Assembly (NCBI GenBank): GCA_900545505.1
Contig: UQZC01000004.1
Span: 1-21,449, forward strand
Source of the DNA: an uncultured Collinsella sp.
GTDB taxonomy: Bacteria; Actinomycetota; Coriobacteriia; Coriobacteriales; Coriobacteriaceae
Length of the DNA: 21,449 nt
Direction of reading: 5' to 3'
A program made the translations under genes and the position numbers. Below, in pieces: positions 14,363-21,449 of the stretch (within the stretch, counting starts at the first letter, position 1; each line of letters opens with the position of its first letter). The notes beneath the pieces were generated by a model. It made no database searches, was not told where the DNA came from, and was given only the letters and a program-made list of their open reading frames with translations.

Positions 14363-15724
14363 TTACAGACCAGCGATATGGTCGGCGGGCGTCGCGACAA
14401 CCTGTCCGGCGCTCTTGGTGGGACGCTTCTTTTTGGTTTCGGCCGTACCCAGCAGCCTCGCCTCAAGACCGCTCACCAAGCGCGCAAGCGGCAGGGTAAT
14501 GACCAGATAGAACAGGGCGGCAACCACATACGGCGTAATGGAGCCCGTTGTTGCCACGATGGTGCGGGCGTTCATGACGATCTCGACCACGCCCACGGCG
14601 GCAAGCAGCGACGTATCCTTGTAAAGCAGGATAAACTCGCTGGTCAGCGTAGGCAGGACATTGCGGAACGTCTGCGGAATCATAACGTAGAGCAGCGTCT
14701 GGAAGGCATTCATGCCCAGCGAGCGAGCAGCCTCGTTTTGACCCTTGGGGATCGACTGAATACCGGCACGGAAGATCTCGCACAGGTACGCAGACGAGTT
14801 CATGGCCATGACGATAACGCCCAAGACGTAGTCGTCAACCTTGACACCGGCAAGCGGCAGGCCAAAGAACGCAATGTAGATCTGCAGGAACGCCGGCGTG
14901 CCGCGGATGATATTCACATAGATGCCGGCAAGACAACGAAGGATGCGCGACTTGGAAATGCGCATGAGCGACAGCGCAAAGCCAAAGGGAATGGCCAACG
15001 GAAATGCCACGAGCACGATCGAGAGCGACATAAGGAAGCCTTTGAAGACGATCGGCAGGCTCTGGACCAAAATGACCGGGTTCAGGAACAGGCGAAGGAA
15101 CATGTTGGAATTCCATGCCTCGACCCACGGCTGCTCCTTAAGATCGGCCAGGAAGTTATCGAATGCCGTCACGCCCTTAATCTCGACGGAAGGAATCTTG
15201 GAAATCTTCTTGGTCGAACCGTCGGCGAGCGTATAGGTGCCGCTAAAGACCTCTTCGCCGCCCTCGACGGGAAACGTCACGCCGTAAACCTCGACACGGA
15301 AAAAGCCGCCGGCAGGTGCCGTCTCGCCAAAGTCAATCTTGAGCGTCTGGCCGTCAGCCTTGCACGTGGGTTTCATGGGCGTACGATCCATGAGGTCCTC
15401 GCCCGAGAGCATCGTCAATCGCGTGTCATCGGTACCAAACGTCGTGCCGTCGACAAACGTCAAAGAAAGGCCGTTCAGCTCCTCGTCGGCATCGGCCTGA
15501 ACTTCCCAGGTAATGCGCGTCTCGGTGCCGCCGACCACATCGCTGCCCGAACCGGTGTTGGGTCGGGCGGTAATCTTTGCGGTCTCAAGCGCCTGGGCGG
15601 TCGTGGGCGCATATGTCCCCGCGCACACCAGCGCAAGCGCCACGGCCATGACGCAGACTAGCTTTTGGAGCAGGGCGGGCAGTGGAAAACGCTGCTCCGC
15701 AGCCCCTTTGTTCAGTCGAGACAA
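14363..15724 (-). CDS. Amino-acid ABC permease with secreted N-terminal domain
   Basis: The C-terminal 240 residues are a HisM/GlnP-type permease with membrane helices from about residue 218 and the EAA loop EAARSLGMNAFQTLLYVMIPQ (331-350), which docks the ATPase. Residues 1-45 look like a signal sequence, and residues 46-205 form a beta-rich, charged domain that would lie outside the cell (for example TRITWEVQADADEEL and GFFRVEVYGVTFPVEGGE). Ordinary permeases of this family are about 220 residues, so this is a fusion. The start is TTG at 15724 with AGGAG 5 bases upstream; the upstream frame to 15832 would translate a hairpin. An attenuating hairpin separates it from the binding-protein gene. 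The domain might capture substrate or dock the lipoprotein. Confidence 0.88.
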   Translation of the reverse strand: MSRLNKGAAEQRFPLPALLQKLVCVMAVALALVCAGTYAPTTAQALETAKITARPNTGSGSDVVGGTETRITWEVQADADEELNGLSLTFVDGTTFGTDDTRLTMLSGEDLMDRTPMKPTCKADGQTLKIDFGETAPAGGFFRVEVYGVTFPVEGGEEVFSGTYTLADGSTKKISKIPSVEIKGVTAFDNFLADLKEQPWVEAWNSNMFLRLFLNPVILVQSLPIVFKGFLMSLSIVLVAFPLAIPFGFALSLMRISKSRILRCLAGIYVNIIRGTPAFLQIYIAFFGLPLAGVKVDDYVLGVIVMAMNSSAYLCEIFRAGIQSIPKGQNEAARSLGMNAFQTLLYVMIPQTFRNVLPTLTSEFILLYKDTSLLAAVGVVEIVMNARTIVATTGSITPYVVAALFYLVITLPLARLVSGLEARLLGTAETKKKRPTKSAGQVVATPADHIAGL

Positions 15725-15792
15725 GGTGGCTCCTATCGTAGAAGTTGCCGGCAAAACGAGACGGAAACGGTCTCCGTCAAGAGAAGCGCAAA

Positions 15793-15819
15793 GGCCCTCT
15801 CCGCAAAACGGAAAGGGCC
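15793..15819 (-). terminator. Intra-operon hairpin after binding-protein gene
   Basis: The arms 15793-15803 and 15809-15819 pair over 11 bases with one mismatch, with a CAAAA loop on the plus strand. Only a short U-run follows on the minus strand. It lies 22 bases beyond the binding-protein stop and would end a share of transcripts, giving more binding protein than permease and ATPase. Confidence 0.65.
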
Positions 15820-15841
15820 CGCGCGCAATCAAGTAGTTATT

Positions 15842-16702
15842 TTACTTGATGTTGTACTTAGCCATGAGGGCGTCGACGGTACCGTCGTCGGTCAGGTCCT
15901 TGATGGCCTGGTTGATGTCATCCTTGAGCTTGGTGTTGCCCTGGTTGATGGCGATGGCGTACTCCTCGCCGGTGCTGATCTGCTTAATGGTCTGGCAGGT
16001 GTTGAACTGCTCGGCGGTCAGCTGGCTGGCAACGGAGCGGTTGGTGACTACAGCGTCGCCCTTATCGGACTGCAGGGCGCTGAAGCACTCGGTGGCGTCC
16101 TTGTAGGGGACAATCTTGGCCTTGGGGAAGTTCTCCTGGGCAAAGGCCTCGGCGGTCGAGCCAGACTGGACGATGATGGTAGCGTCAGCGTTGTTGAGCT
16201 TCTCGCTGTAGTTGTCGGCCGTGATGTCGGTGTTATCGACCTTGGTCACAATAGCCTGATCGTCCATGTAGTAGGAATCGGAGAAAGTGACTTCCTTCTC
16301 ACGCTCGGGCGTGTCGGTGATAGCCGCAATGGAAACGTCATACTTGGCGCCCGAAGCGACACCCGGAACCAGCGTGTCAAAGTCATTGTTGACATACTCG
16401 ACATCCAGGCCCAGCTTGTCGCCGATAGCCTTGATGAGCTCAAGGTCAAAGCCCTGATAATCGCCGTTGTCATCCTTGTACTCAAACGGAGCGTACTCGG
16501 CAGAGGTGCCGACGGTCAGCGTACCGTCCTTGACGAGCGCGTACTCCTTGGAGCCGTCGACCTTCTCGACCTTAGCGTCGTCAGAGCTGCTGGAACCGGC
16601 ATCAGAACCAGAGGTGGCGTTGGACGAGCCGCAGCCCGTCAGAGCAAGGGCGAGCGCCATAGCACCCGTGGCGGCAAATGCGCCAAGCTTCTTCAGCTTC
16701 AT
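15842..16702 (-). CDS. Amino-acid ABC transporter substrate-binding lipoprotein
   Basis: The 286-residue product is a family-3 extracellular solute-binding protein. It has a lipoprotein signal with lipobox LTGC (lipidated Cys24), a Ser/Asp-rich linker, and the hallmark segments EYAPFEYKDDNGDYQGFDLEL and KYDVSIAAITDTPEREKEVTFS that bind the amino-acid head group. The ATG at 16702 follows GGAAGGAG with 7 bases of spacing. A good promoter lies upstream (TTGCAG, 17 bases, CATAAT). The gene is first in the operon with the permease and ATPase. Substrate is likely a polar amino acid such as glutamine, histidine or cystine, but cannot be fixed from sequence alone. Confidence 0.94.
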   Translation of the reverse strand: MKLKKLGAFAATGAMALALALTGCGSSNATSGSDAGSSSSDDAKVEKVDGSKEYALVKDGTLTVGTSAEYAPFEYKDDNGDYQGFDLELIKAIGDKLGLDVEYVNNDFDTLVPGVASGAKYDVSIAAITDTPEREKEVTFSDSYYMDDQAIVTKVDNTDITADNYSEKLNNADATIIVQSGSTAEAFAQENFPKAKIVPYKDATECFSALQSDKGDAVVTNRSVASQLTAEQFNTCQTIKQISTGEEYAIAINQGNTKLKDDINQAIKDLTDDGTVDALMAKYNIK

Positions 16703-16759
16703 AATCAGTCTCCTTCCGGTGACCTCGTTTGATTCAGAGGTCTGCAAAAACTGTTGGCT

Positions 16760-16788
16760 ATTATGCACCCGGAATTACGAATCTGCAA
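16760..16788 (-). promoter_or_regulatory. Promoter of the ABC transporter operon
   Basis: On the minus strand TTGCAG (16783-16788) and CATAAT (16760-16765) are spaced 17 bases. The -10 lies 57 bases upstream of the binding-protein start codon. Confidence 0.65.
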
Positions 16789-16849
16789 TGAGAAAACTGA
16801 TTGAAACAAACCCATAACGTGAATTGAATACTCTACTTTGTGACAGTCA

Positions 16850-17716
16850 TTACTGCTGCAATGACCTTAATAGTCTAATTTCAGCTGCATAACCTGCAAA
16901 TTCGTTCGGAGTCTCCAAAATAAACGGCAGCGAACGCAAACGGCCATTCGATACAATATTCTGCATAACCTGCATACCGCCACCAAATTCCTCGCTGCCA
17001 AGGTATCCCTTGCCGATGCACTCGTGACGATCTTTATGGGCGCCACAAGGGTTCTTCGAATCGTTGATGTGTACGGCATGCAAGCGATCGATACCCACCA
17101 CGCGGTCGAACTCGTCGAGTACGCCGTCCAGATCATGGATGATGTCGTAGCCGGCATCGCTCACATGGCAGGTGTCCAAACAAACGCCCAGCTTATCGGA
17201 CAGCTCTGGGCACTTGGCGGCAACGCCCTCGATAATGCACGCCAGTTCTTCAAAGCTACGGCCCACCTCGGTGCCCTTGCCGGCCATGGTCTCGAGCAAT
17301 ACCGTCGTCTGCTGTCCCTCGAACATCACCTGGCACAGCGTATCAACAATCATCTGAATGCCGACGTCTGCCCCCTGTCCTACATGCGCACCGGGATGAA
17401 AATTGTAGTAGTTGCCGGGCAGTGCTTCCATGCGCTGCAGATCCTCGGCCATGGCCTCCAGGGCAAACTCGCGCGCTCGCTCCTTAGCGGAGCAGGGGTT
17501 ATAGGTATACGGGGCATGAGCCACGAGCGGGCCAAAGTCGTTTTGCTCCATAAGCTCGCGCAGGGCCGCCACATCATCCATGTCAAGGTCTTTCGCCTTG
17601 CCGCCGCGCGGGTTGCGCGTAAAGAATGCAAAGGTATTGGCGCCAATGGACAGCGCCGTCTCCCCCATCGCCCGATAGCCCTTCGTCGTCGAAAGATGAC
17701 ACCCGATCGTCAGCAT
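16850..17716 (-). CDS. nfo: Endonuclease IV (AP endonuclease)
   Basis: The 288-residue product cuts DNA 5' to abasic sites in base-excision repair. The three-metal active site is visible in order: HAPYTYN, NFHPGAHVGQG, LLETMAGKGTEVG, VCLDTCHVSDAGYD, HINDSKNPCGAHKDRHE and FILETPNE. All family signatures are intact. The ATG at 17716 (MLTIGCHLSTTKGY) is chosen because it fits the family N-terminus and has GGGAG about 7 bases upstream. The frame runs open through the upstream hairpin repeat to a TTG at 17800, but that would translate the repeat. It lies downstream of the oxidoreductase gene on the same strand, separated by 167 bases containing one copy of the 82-base repeat. Confidence 0.95.
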   Translation of the reverse strand: MLTIGCHLSTTKGYRAMGETALSIGANTFAFFTRNPRGGKAKDLDMDDVAALRELMEQNDFGPLVAHAPYTYNPCSAKERAREFALEAMAEDLQRMEALPGNYYNFHPGAHVGQGADVGIQMIVDTLCQVMFEGQQTTVLLETMAGKGTEVGRSFEELACIIEGVAAKCPELSDKLGVCLDTCHVSDAGYDIIHDLDGVLDEFDRVVGIDRLHAVHINDSKNPCGAHKDRHECIGKGYLGSEEFGGGMQVMQNIVSNGRLRSLPFILETPNEFAGYAAEIRLLRSLQQ

Positions 17717-17734
17717 CTCCAGCTCCCTACTCAT

Positions 17735-17816
17735 CAGTTGCGGTGAAATACGGTCTATTGGTGCCTTATTTTGGCGCAAACAGACCGTATTCCACCGCAA
17801 GTTATAAAAGGGGCAT
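17735..17816. repeat. 82-base hairpin repeat, copy 1
   Basis: The element runs from CAGTTGCGGTG to a conserved GTTATAAAAGGGGCAT end. Positions 4-27 pair with 43-66 of the element (24 base pairs, three mismatches) around a 15-base loop. It ends 18 bases before the nfo start codon. Copy 2 at 18916-18997 has the same length and 65 of 82 identical bases. Stem positions 17-20 read CGGT here and pair with ACCG at 50-53; in copy 2 both arms differ and pairing is kept. No U-run flanks the hairpin on either strand, so it is not a simple terminator. Confidence 0.85.
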
Positions 17817-17883
17817 CAGAGATGTGGGCCGCCAGGCACCACGGGCGCCGGCGTCATGATCCCCTACGCGTCAGCGCCAAGTC

Positions 17884-18903
17884 CTAGAGGGCTAGACGAA
17901 TCGCATCGATGATGTGTGCACAGCGCTGCGTGGCAGCAAGGGGCATGACGGGACTCTCGAGTTTCCCCGCCCGGATGAGCTGGGTCGCATGCTGGATTTC
18001 GCCGTAGAAATCATCGATCTCAAACGGGGCATTTATTTCTAGCGTTCGACCGTCGGAATACTTCACATGGGCGAGCTCGGGACGATGGAGACGCTCGATT
18101 TCCAACGAGCCTCGCTCACAGGCAATCGTTAAGCGGCTTTCATATGTTGCTTTGCCGTCGCACACCATATGAATGGGTATACCGCCGACGCTCATACGGA
18201 TCTCGTCGGCCCAATCGACGCGGCCGCCTGATACGTCACGCCAGCGAACTTCACGGGATGAAACCTCGCACGCGCCCGCGAGCAAATCCTCAAACCAACC
18301 GACCGCATAGCAGCCCATGTCATATAGACAGCCGCCCTGCAACGAATCAAGCAGATAGCCCGAAGGAGGCTCGCCGTAATCGAGCTTTTGCACGCTTTCA
18401 ATCGAGACAATACGGCCAAGCTCACCCGACGCAAGCAAGTCTTTCACGCGAGTGCGCATCGGGCAAAACCGATTCTTCATCGCCTCCATAAACAGCACGC
18501 CGCGCTCACGAGAGGTGGAGGCAATCGAGAGAGCCTCTTCCTCACTCAAAACGGCCGGCTTTTCGCACAGCACGGCCTTTCCGGCGCGCAGCGCGCGACA
18601 GGCCCAACGCGTATGCATGCCATGCGGAAGAGCCAAGTAGATTGCGTCGACATCGGGGTCGGCAATCAGCGCGTCATAAGCCGCATTGCCGTTATCGTCG
18701 ACCGAGGCATGGCCATGCGCAGCATCGATCGAAAACGCTCGGGAAAATTCCTCGACATGTGCAGGAGTGCGGCCGGCCGCAGCCACCAGCCGTGCCCCGT
18801 CCACCTCCTTGAGCGACGATGCAAATCGATGCGAAATGTGCCCGGCGCCCAAAACGCCCCAACGAACCTCGCGCAAATCATCACATGAATCTCGATGGCC
18901 CAC
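17884..18903 (-). CDS. Gfo/Idh/MocA-family oxidoreductase
   Basis: The 339-residue product has an N-terminal Rossmann fold (VRWGVLGAGHISHRFA, residues 13-28), then the strand AIYLALPHGMHTRWA and the family motif LCEKPAVLSEEEA (about 111-123), which carries the catalytic Glu-Lys-Pro. A C-terminal alpha/beta substrate domain follows (for example LQGGCLYDMGCYAVGW). The family oxidises or reduces sugars, inositols or related polyols with NAD(P). The substrate cannot be told. The start is GTG at 18903 with AAGGGGG upstream; a longer frame to 18981 would read through the hairpin repeat. The gene lies between the aldo/keto reductase and nfo genes, with a repeat copy at each junction. Confidence 0.9.
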   Translation of the reverse strand: MGHRDSCDDLREVRWGVLGAGHISHRFASSLKEVDGARLVAAAGRTPAHVEEFSRAFSIDAAHGHASVDDNGNAAYDALIADPDVDAIYLALPHGMHTRWACRALRAGKAVLCEKPAVLSEEEALSIASTSRERGVLFMEAMKNRFCPMRTRVKDLLASGELGRIVSIESVQKLDYGEPPSGYLLDSLQGGCLYDMGCYAVGWFEDLLAGACEVSSREVRWRDVSGGRVDWADEIRMSVGGIPIHMVCDGKATYESRLTIACERGSLEIERLHRPELAHVKYSDGRTLEINAPFEIDDFYGEIQHATQLIRAGKLESPVMPLAATQRCAHIIDAIRLAL

Positions 18904-18915
18904 GACAGCCCCCTT

Positions 18916-18997
18916 CAGTTGCGGTGGAATAGTTCCTGTTTGGTCCCTATTCTGCCGCAAACAGGAACTATTCCACCGCAAGTTATAAAAGGGTCAT
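18916..18997. repeat. 82-base hairpin repeat, copy 2
   Basis: This is the same element as 17735-17816. Here the 24-base stem is fully paired. Stem positions 17-20 read GTTC and pair with GAAC at 50-53. The element begins 13 bases upstream of the oxidoreductase start codon and its right end includes the stop codon of the aldo/keto reductase gene (18994-18996). Confidence 0.85.
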
Positions 18998-20184
18998 GAG
19001 GAGCGCGTTTTGCCGAAGGCCTTAAGCACCGCCGTCACGGGACCAGGCTGGAAACGTCGGCGCACATCGTCGAGACGCTCGGGAATATCGATGTGCTGCG
19101 GGCAGTGCCGCGCGCATTTGCCGCATTTGACGCAATTGCTCACCAACTTGGGCTCGCTTGTGCGCACCGCGCCCGCCGTAAAGTATTGAGACAGCCCCGT
19201 AAACCAGCTGTGCGCATAGCTTGCGTTGTAGGCGGCAAAACATCCAGGGATATTGATGCCTTTAGGGCACGGCATGCAATAGCCGCATCCCGTGCAGGGC
19301 ACGCGATTCGATTTTTCAAACTCATCCAGCACGTGCGCGATCGTGTCGAGCTGGTTGGCAGTCATCGAATTCGGCAACGCGAGGTCTGCCAGTGACGAAT
19401 TCTCATCCACCTGCGCGGTATCGGTCATACCCGAAAGCAGCATCGTCACCTGAGGATGATTCCACACCCACGAAAGACCCCAGGCGGCAGGAGTGAGCAA
19501 ATGCGGGTCACGGGCACTATCGAGCACAGCGCGGGCCCGTGGCGGCAGCTTGCCCGCTAAACGCCCGCCCAGCAGCGGCTCCATCACAAACACCGCGAGC
19601 CCGCGCTCCGCAGCCGCCATGAGTCCTGCCGTTCCCGCTTGGTAACGCTCGCCGGCATAGTTGTACTGTATCTGGCAAAAATCCCAGTCATATGCGTCAA
19701 GCATCGTCAGGAAATCCACCGCGCTGCCGTGGTACGAAAAACCAATCTGGCGAATGCGCCCCGCCGCCTTTTGACACACGATCCAGTCCTCAATGCCCAA
19801 CGCCACCACACGTTCCCACTGGGCGGGCGAGGTAATGTTATGCATGAGGTAATAGTCGATATGGTCGGTCCGCAGGCGCCGCAGTTGCTCATCGAAGAAC
19901 CGGTCGAAATCCTCCGCGCACTTGCACGAAGCATGCGGCAACTTGGTCGCCAGCAACACCCGGTCACGCAGCCCCAAGCGCTCAAGCGAGGCGCCCACGC
20001 ACGCCTCGTTACCGGGATAGAGATACGCGGTGTCCAGATAATTAATCCCCTGCTCCACCGCACGGGAAATGATGGCATCGGCTGTCTTCGCATCCGGACG
20101 TCCCCGCGCACCGGGAAACCTCATGCAGCCCAGACCCAACGCCGAGATACGGTTGCCGCTTTTGGGGTCAACGCGATATTGCAC
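18994..20184 (-). CDS. Aldo/keto reductase with C-terminal 4Fe-4S domain
   Basis: The 396-residue product has a full aldo/keto reductase barrel with catalytic tetrad Asp51, Tyr56, Lys81 and His115 (LDTAYLYPG, ATKLP, YYLMHN). A ferredoxin-like tail follows with two cysteine sets, CTGCGYCMPCP (297-306) and CVKCGKCARHCP (351-361), predicted to hold two 4Fe-4S clusters. Such fusions occur in anaerobes and may couple carbonyl reduction to electron transfer. Substrate is unknown. The start is GTG at 20184, because AAGGGAGG lies just upstream and the family begins with a YRVDPKSGN-like strand. The ATG six codons earlier overlaps that site, and longer frames lack one. Its stop lies inside the hairpin repeat at 18916-18997. 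Confidence 0.92.
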   Translation of the reverse strand: MQYRVDPKSGNRISALGLGCMRFPGARGRPDAKTADAIISRAVEQGINYLDTAYLYPGNEACVGASLERLGLRDRVLLATKLPHASCKCAEDFDRFFDEQLRRLRTDHIDYYLMHNITSPAQWERVVALGIEDWIVCQKAAGRIRQIGFSYHGSAVDFLTMLDAYDWDFCQIQYNYAGERYQAGTAGLMAAAERGLAVFVMEPLLGGRLAGKLPPRARAVLDSARDPHLLTPAAWGLSWVWNHPQVTMLLSGMTDTAQVDENSSLADLALPNSMTANQLDTIAHVLDEFEKSNRVPCTGCGYCMPCPKGINIPGCFAAYNASYAHSWFTGLSQYFTAGAVRTSEPKLVSNCVKCGKCARHCPQHIDIPERLDDVRRRFQPGPVTAVLKAFGKTRSS

Positions 20185-20321
20185 GGCCCCTCCCTTCGCC
20201 ATCAGCGCCCCGGCAAGGCGAAACACAATGGTCACGCAGCCGAAACATCGTGGAATCGCAATCGAGAACGTATCGTAACGCAGCAGAAATCGAGCTGTCA
20301 CGGCACCGCTTTAACATCAGC

Positions 20322-20347
20322 AAAAAGCCCGATGAAAGGAGCCGGGC
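20322..20347 (-). terminator. Minus-strand terminator-like hairpin before aldo/keto reductase
   Basis: On the minus strand GCCCG (20347-20343) pairs with CGGGC (20331-20327) and is followed directly by five T. No minus-strand gene lies upstream within the window, so it would act on a leader transcript of the aldo/keto reductase or a small RNA. Confidence 0.5.
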
Positions 20348-20404
20348 ATGACCACGCGCATGTCTTTGCGGTCTGCCCCGCGGCATAAGCGCACAGCGCA
20401 ATAG
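20348..20404 (+). CDS. Possible 18-residue leader peptide
   Basis: The frame MTTRMSLRSAPRHKRTAQ has AAGGAG 6 bases before its ATG and ends 63 bases before the hairpin that precedes panE. The peptide is rich in arginine, with no run of valine or leucine that would point to ribosome-mediated control by those amino acids. Short frames with a ribosome site also arise by chance, so this is a weak call. Confidence 0.2.
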   Translation: MTTRMSLRSAPRHKRTAQ

Positions 20405-20466
20405 TTTCTTTTTCATAACAGCCGCCCCGCGCACCCACCAATCACCCTGGCAGCATACAATCCATC

Positions 20467-20496
20467 AGGCGCCCCTTACGCGGGCGCCTTTTATAT
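20467..20496 (+). terminator. Terminator-like hairpin before panE
   Basis: AGGCGCCC (20467-20474) pairs with GGGCGCCT (20482-20489) around a 7-base loop, followed by TTTTATAT. It ends one base before the ribosome site of panE, and no plus-strand gene precedes it except the possible leader frame. That position suits an attenuator or the end of a small RNA. Confidence 0.65.
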
Positions 20497-20511
20497 AGGG
20501 AGATGATTCAC

Positions 20512-21426
20512 ATGCAGATCAACAAGGTCGCTTTTATCGGCAAGGGCGGCGTCGGCCTGCTCTACGGCAGCATGATTGCCAAGGCCCTCGGCAATGACGC
20601 CGTCGAATACGTCATGGATGACACCCGTTTTGAGCGTCACGCGGGCGATGCGCTCACTGTCAACGGCAAGCCCTGCGATCTCACGTCCGTCCGCGCCAGC
20701 GAGGCGACGCCCGCCGATCTGGTCATCCTGACAGTCAAGACCACCGGTCTCGACCAAGCACTCAAGACTATGGAGCGCGTCGTGGGACCCAACACGCTCA
20801 TCGCCTCGCTATGCAACGGCATTACGAGCGAGCAAAAGATTGCCGAACGCTTTGGCTGGGAGCATACCGTTCTTGGTATCTGCCAGGGCATGGACGCCGT
20901 GTTTCTCAACGGCGCGCTCACCTTTACCAATGCGGGCGAAATCCGCTTTGGCGCGGCGGCCGGCACGAACCCCGCAACCATCACCGCGATCGACGAGCTC
21001 TATACGCGCTGTGGCATCGCCCATACCGTCGAGGACGACATCGCCCACCGCATGTGGGCCAAACTCATGCTCAACGACGGCATCAACCAGACCTGCATGG
21101 CCTACGGCGGGACCTACGGAAGCGCCACTGAGCCGGGCTCCGAGCAGCGTCGCTGCTTTGTTTCCGCCATGCGCGAAACGCTTGCGGTCGCCAACGCCGA
21201 GGGCGTTGAACTGACCGAGGCAGACCTGACGCAAATGGTGCACCTCATCGAGGGAATCGACCCCGCCGGTATGCCCTCGATGGCTCAAGACCGCATCGCA
21301 AGGCGCAAAACCGAGGTTGATGAGTTCGCGGGCACCATCTGCCGCCTCGCAGCCAAACACGATATCCAGGCACCGCAAAACGAGTGGCTCTATCGGCGCA
21401 TCCGCGATATCGAGAAAAGCTGGTAG
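20512..21426 (+). CDS. panE: 2-Dehydropantoate 2-reductase (ketopantoate reductase)
   Basis: The 304-residue product reduces ketopantoate to pantoate with NADPH in pantothenate and coenzyme A synthesis. Visible features are the dinucleotide loop GKGGVG (10-15), Lys76 in LTVKTTGLDQAL, Asn102 in SLCNGITSEQ, the catalytic lysine Lys184 in MWAKLMLNDGINQTCMAYGG, and the C-terminal signature PSMAQDRIARRKTEVDEFAG. The length is normal. The start at 20512 is preferred because AGGGAG lies 9 bases upstream; the ATG at 20503 abuts that site. A terminator-like hairpin directly upstream suggests transcriptional attenuation. Members of this superfamily acting on other 2-keto acids exist, so the exact substrate is likely but not certain. 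Confidence 0.9.
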   Translation: MQINKVAFIGKGGVGLLYGSMIAKALGNDAVEYVMDDTRFERHAGDALTVNGKPCDLTSVRASEATPADLVILTVKTTGLDQALKTMERVVGPNTLIASLCNGITSEQKIAERFGWEHTVLGICQGMDAVFLNGALTFTNAGEIRFGAAAGTNPATITAIDELYTRCGIAHTVEDDIAHRMWAKLMLNDGINQTCMAYGGTYGSATEPGSEQRRCFVSAMRETLAVANAEGVELTEADLTQMVHLIEGIDPAGMPSMAQDRIARRKTEVDEFAGTICRLAAKHDIQAPQNEWLYRRIRDIEKSW

Positions 21427-21449
21427 CGCCAACGCGCCGCATTCAACAG

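Larger units (their letters stand above)
20185..20511. other. Divergent intergenic region with two outward terminator-like hairpins
   Basis: These 327 bases separate the minus-strand aldo/keto reductase from plus-strand panE. They hold a minus-strand terminator-like hairpin (20322-20347), a plus-strand one (20467-20496), a short plus-strand frame with a good ribosome site (20348-20404), and a nested hairpin at about 20357-20394. In that hairpin GCGCATG pairs with CAT-AA-GCGC, leaving two unpaired A residues. Each terminator points toward the start of one of the two flanking genes, so either could act as a leader attenuator. Confidence 0.45.

Noticed and set aside
17735..17816. The hairpin repeat as a plain transcription terminator
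   Set aside because: Neither strand has a U-run after the stem, and the loop is 15 bases long.
20168..20434. An 88-codon minus-strand frame beginning MKKKLLRC between panE and the aldo/keto reductase
   Set aside because: It has no ribosome site, crosses the terminator-like hairpin and runs into the reductase start; composition is not protein-like.

Overview
The window looks like a stretch of chromosome from a high-GC, anaerobic, Gram-positive gut actinobacterium of the Coriobacteriia, most likely Collinsella or a close relative. This is an inference. It rests on strong GGAGG ribosome sites, G/C-ending codons, a DUF3793 gene next to a flavodoxin, a sortase-anchored surface protein, 4Fe-4S aldo/keto reductase and YolD/UmuC-type polymerase genes, and Gram-positive-type LexA boxes. 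No tRNA, rRNA, CRISPR array, integrase or transposase was seen.

Layout. (1) 1-616: 5' part of deoC on the minus strand, with an operator-like dyad upstream. (2) About 785-4382: an accessory block. It is bounded by two imperfect direct copies of the 3' end of pgi plus its terminator, and it carries three plus-strand genes: an unrecognised protein, a ClpP-type serine protease with an intact triad, and a VirD4/TraG-like ATPase without membrane segments. The last two overlap by 8 bases. (3) 4350-6044: complete pgi. (4) 6244-8930: a shortened iron-alcohol-dehydrogenase-like protein facing a SOS-type operon (UmuC-like polymerase plus YolD-like protein) with two tandem LexA-like boxes. (5) 8927-11479: a large cell-wall-anchored surface protein. 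(6) 11752-13480: a membrane-tethered heavy-metal-binding protein with a CsoR-like operator, divergent from a DUF3793-flavodoxin pair. (7) 13598-16702: a polar amino-acid ABC transporter (binding lipoprotein, permease, ATPase) whose permease has an extra secreted domain at its N-terminus. (8) 16850-20184: co-directional nfo (endonuclease IV), a Gfo/Idh/MocA oxidoreductase and a ferredoxin-domain aldo/keto reductase. Both junctions carry the same 82-base hairpin repeat. (9) 20512-21426: panE-like ketopantoate reductase, separated from the aldo/keto reductase by 327 bases with two outward-facing terminator-like hairpins.

The two most interesting signals are these. First, the pgi-end repeats around the ClpP/VirD4-like block suggest an unrecognised integrative element, or a recombination scar, at the pgi 3' end. 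The two copies of the last codons differ only by synonymous changes over nine codons. Second, the paired 82-base hairpin repeats at 17735 and 18916 have four consecutive base pairs that change on both arms so that pairing is kept, which indicates selection on, or duplication of, a structured element.
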